A DNA stretch of 64,000 bases from an archaeon (lineage in GTDB: Archaea; Asgardarchaeota; Thorarchaeia; Thorarchaeales; Thorarchaeaceae): contig JAJRZD010000019.1 in assembly GCA_024275415.1 (NCBI GenBank), positions 1-64,000 on the forward strand. Direction: 5' to 3'. Positions 63,090-64,000 of the stretch are shown piece after piece. The translations under genes were made by a program, and so were the position numbers. The number at the start of each line of letters is the position of its first letter. Positions within the stretch are counted from its first letter, which is position 1. Under the pieces are notes generated by a model. It had not been told where the DNA came from, ran no database searches, and saw only the letters and a program-made list of their open reading frames with translations.

Positions 63090-63560
63090 TCATTTTCAAT
63101 CTCCCGATTGCTTTTCCAGCAAATCTACTGCACCTCTCGCACAGTTTGGATAGCAATGTCCAGACAGCTGAGATTTGTTTGCCGTTCTCTTGGCTCCCTT
63201 TTCCCTGACTCGATTAACTGGAACGTTTCAGTGCCCAGATCGTTCCAGCAGATTGGTTGCGACTGCCCTGACCATCCCGCTTTCATCTTTCAAATGCATT
63301 AAGAGTCGGATTCTAATATCCTTATCACCAAGTCTATGAAAAAATACACGAGTTCTTTCTCAGTACTCTTGTAGTCATCACCCATCTCAATGATCCTATC
63401 TATCAACTTTTTGATAGGATTCGCTGTGTCCTGTTGGTCGAAATGGACAAGCTGCAAATACAATGCAGCAAAAGTTGGTCATTCAACTGCAATGACTGTC
63501 ACGTTCCTACCTTCATTATCAAATCAGTTTCAAACGAAATAAATACTTTGTAATCTCCCC
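63090..63560 (-). pseudogene. Degenerate HEAT-repeat-like gene
   Basis: Minus-strand frames read like protein but are broken. About 63535-63490 gives DNEGRNVTVIAVE up to a TGA. The same frame continues as PTFAALYLQLVHFDQQDTAN to ELVYFFIDLVIRILESDS and stops at 63299. Another frame overlaps with RLLMHLKDESGMVRAVATNL then LERSGH, a HEAT-like helix pair. A third adds QLIESGKREPRERQTNLSCL. At least two shifts and one stop are needed to join them. Confidence 0.45.
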
Positions 63561-63720
63561 TACCTTCCGCCAATAGTTCTCTTTACAGCGTGTTGTATGA
63601 GGTAGTAATAATGTCAAAAAATCTAGATGCCTCTAAATGTATTACCAGACGCACATCTTGGTGTATATATTTGTGCATTTTTCAATGAAGTGTCCTTCGA
63701 TTCCCCGTTTCATTGCGACC

Positions 63721-63993
63721 TTATGCTGAGACTTCTACTGATTCGTCACCGGTCGTATAGAATGGTCCTGAATTAAGAATCACCCTCCGCGCAAGAAGGA
63801 TTCCCGTTTCTCCTAGTTCCACCATGTAGACCTCTACAGAATCTCCCACCGAAAGACTATCGTATTCGGTGCGTGAGTCCACCTTGACTTTGACATCTTT
63901 GCCATCACCTTTTCTTATTACGACGTATCCATACACCTTCGCTGTAGATCCAAATGTCCCAAGCTGGGTTGCTACAATTTTTCCTTTGACCAA
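63721..63993 (-). CDS. Small OB-fold-like protein, possibly cut by the window edge
   Basis: A 90-residue beta-rich protein: KGKIVATQLGTFGSTAKVYG, YVVIRKGDGKDVKVKVDSRT, then SLSVGDSVEVYMVELGETG. It resembles an OB- or TRAM-like RNA-binding barrel. TTG 63993 is the first start; the frame stays open to the window end, so the true start may lie outside. No family assigned. Confidence 0.5.
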   Translation of the reverse strand: MVKGKIVATQLGTFGSTAKVYGYVVIRKGDGKDVKVKVDSRTEYDSLSVGDSVEVYMVELGETGILLARRVILNSGPFYTTGDESVEVSA

Positions 63994-64000
63994 GATCCAT

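Overview
The window is archaeal chromosomal DNA of moderate GC. The 23S rRNA gene has archaeal-type sequence and carries a bulge-helix-bulge style intron with a LAGLIDADG endonuclease. Promoters have TATA-like boxes close to start codons. Typical archaeal proteins include two geranylgeranyl-reductase-like flavoproteins, Lrp-like regulators, an archaeoflavoprotein, F420-type LLM oxidoreductases, superoxide reductase and a tungsten-cofactor gene set. Several bacterial- or eukaryote-like genes are mixed in: a full-length transketolase, bacterial-type RNase PH and a seven-bladed WD40 protein. This mix would suit an Asgard-type (Thorarchaeota-like) lineage, but that placement is only a guess; the 23S sequence would settle it.

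Layout. 0-6 kb is a decaying toxin-antitoxin island with intact and broken VapBC/PIN modules, a Doc-like remnant, a 60-bp repeat core and unrecognisable gene remnants. 6-10 kb holds a DsrE-like protein, arsenite efflux (acr3, arsR) and thiI with a small partner. 10-17.4 kb is a tungstate/molybdopterin block on the plus strand: larE, tupABC, moaA, moaE, moaC, moaB, moeA. 17.6-20.7 kb is a DUF134 regulator divergent from two ferredoxin-containing MinD-type ATPases and two NifX-type proteins. 21-26 kb has a cupin, a methyltransferase, two unknown tandem paralogues and a MarR/membrane-protein operon. 26-41.5 kb is mostly metabolic and housekeeping: an E1-like enzyme, GGR, SDR, transketolase, membrane zinc-ribbon proteins, superoxide reductase, an ECF S-component, a ferritin-like protein, serS, nth and an MFS transporter. 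42-47 kb has two long Lrp-like regulators, two LLM enzymes and an AfpA-like flavoprotein. 47-57 kb has acetyltransferases, a nucleoside phosphorylase, GGR, an M28 peptidase, a WD40 protein, a nucleotidyltransferase and rph. 57.4-61.3 kb is a 23S rRNA gene without neighbouring 16S or 5S. The end carries an IS110 remnant, a MntA/HepT pair with a damaged toxin, and a degenerate HEAT-like gene.

Two things stand out. First, four otherwise intact genes (tupC, an E1-like enzyme, an M28 peptidase and a zinc-ribbon protein) each carry exactly one in-frame stop (TAA, TAA, TAG, TAG), with coding sequence continuing in the same frame on both sides. All four are one G-to-T change from a glutamate codon. 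Second, the 23S peptidyl-transferase region differs from the usual consensus at positions normally almost invariant, yet several of the changes are paired compensatory changes, so the gene looks functional. The intron sits within this centre, next to A2451.

How the genes work together: TupABC would import tungstate and MoaA/C/E/B plus MoeA would build the pterin cofactor. The MinD/NifX/DUF134 block looks like a metal-cluster handling system. Superoxide reductase, the ferritin-like protein and the C_GCAxxG protein suggest an anaerobe coping with oxygen and iron.
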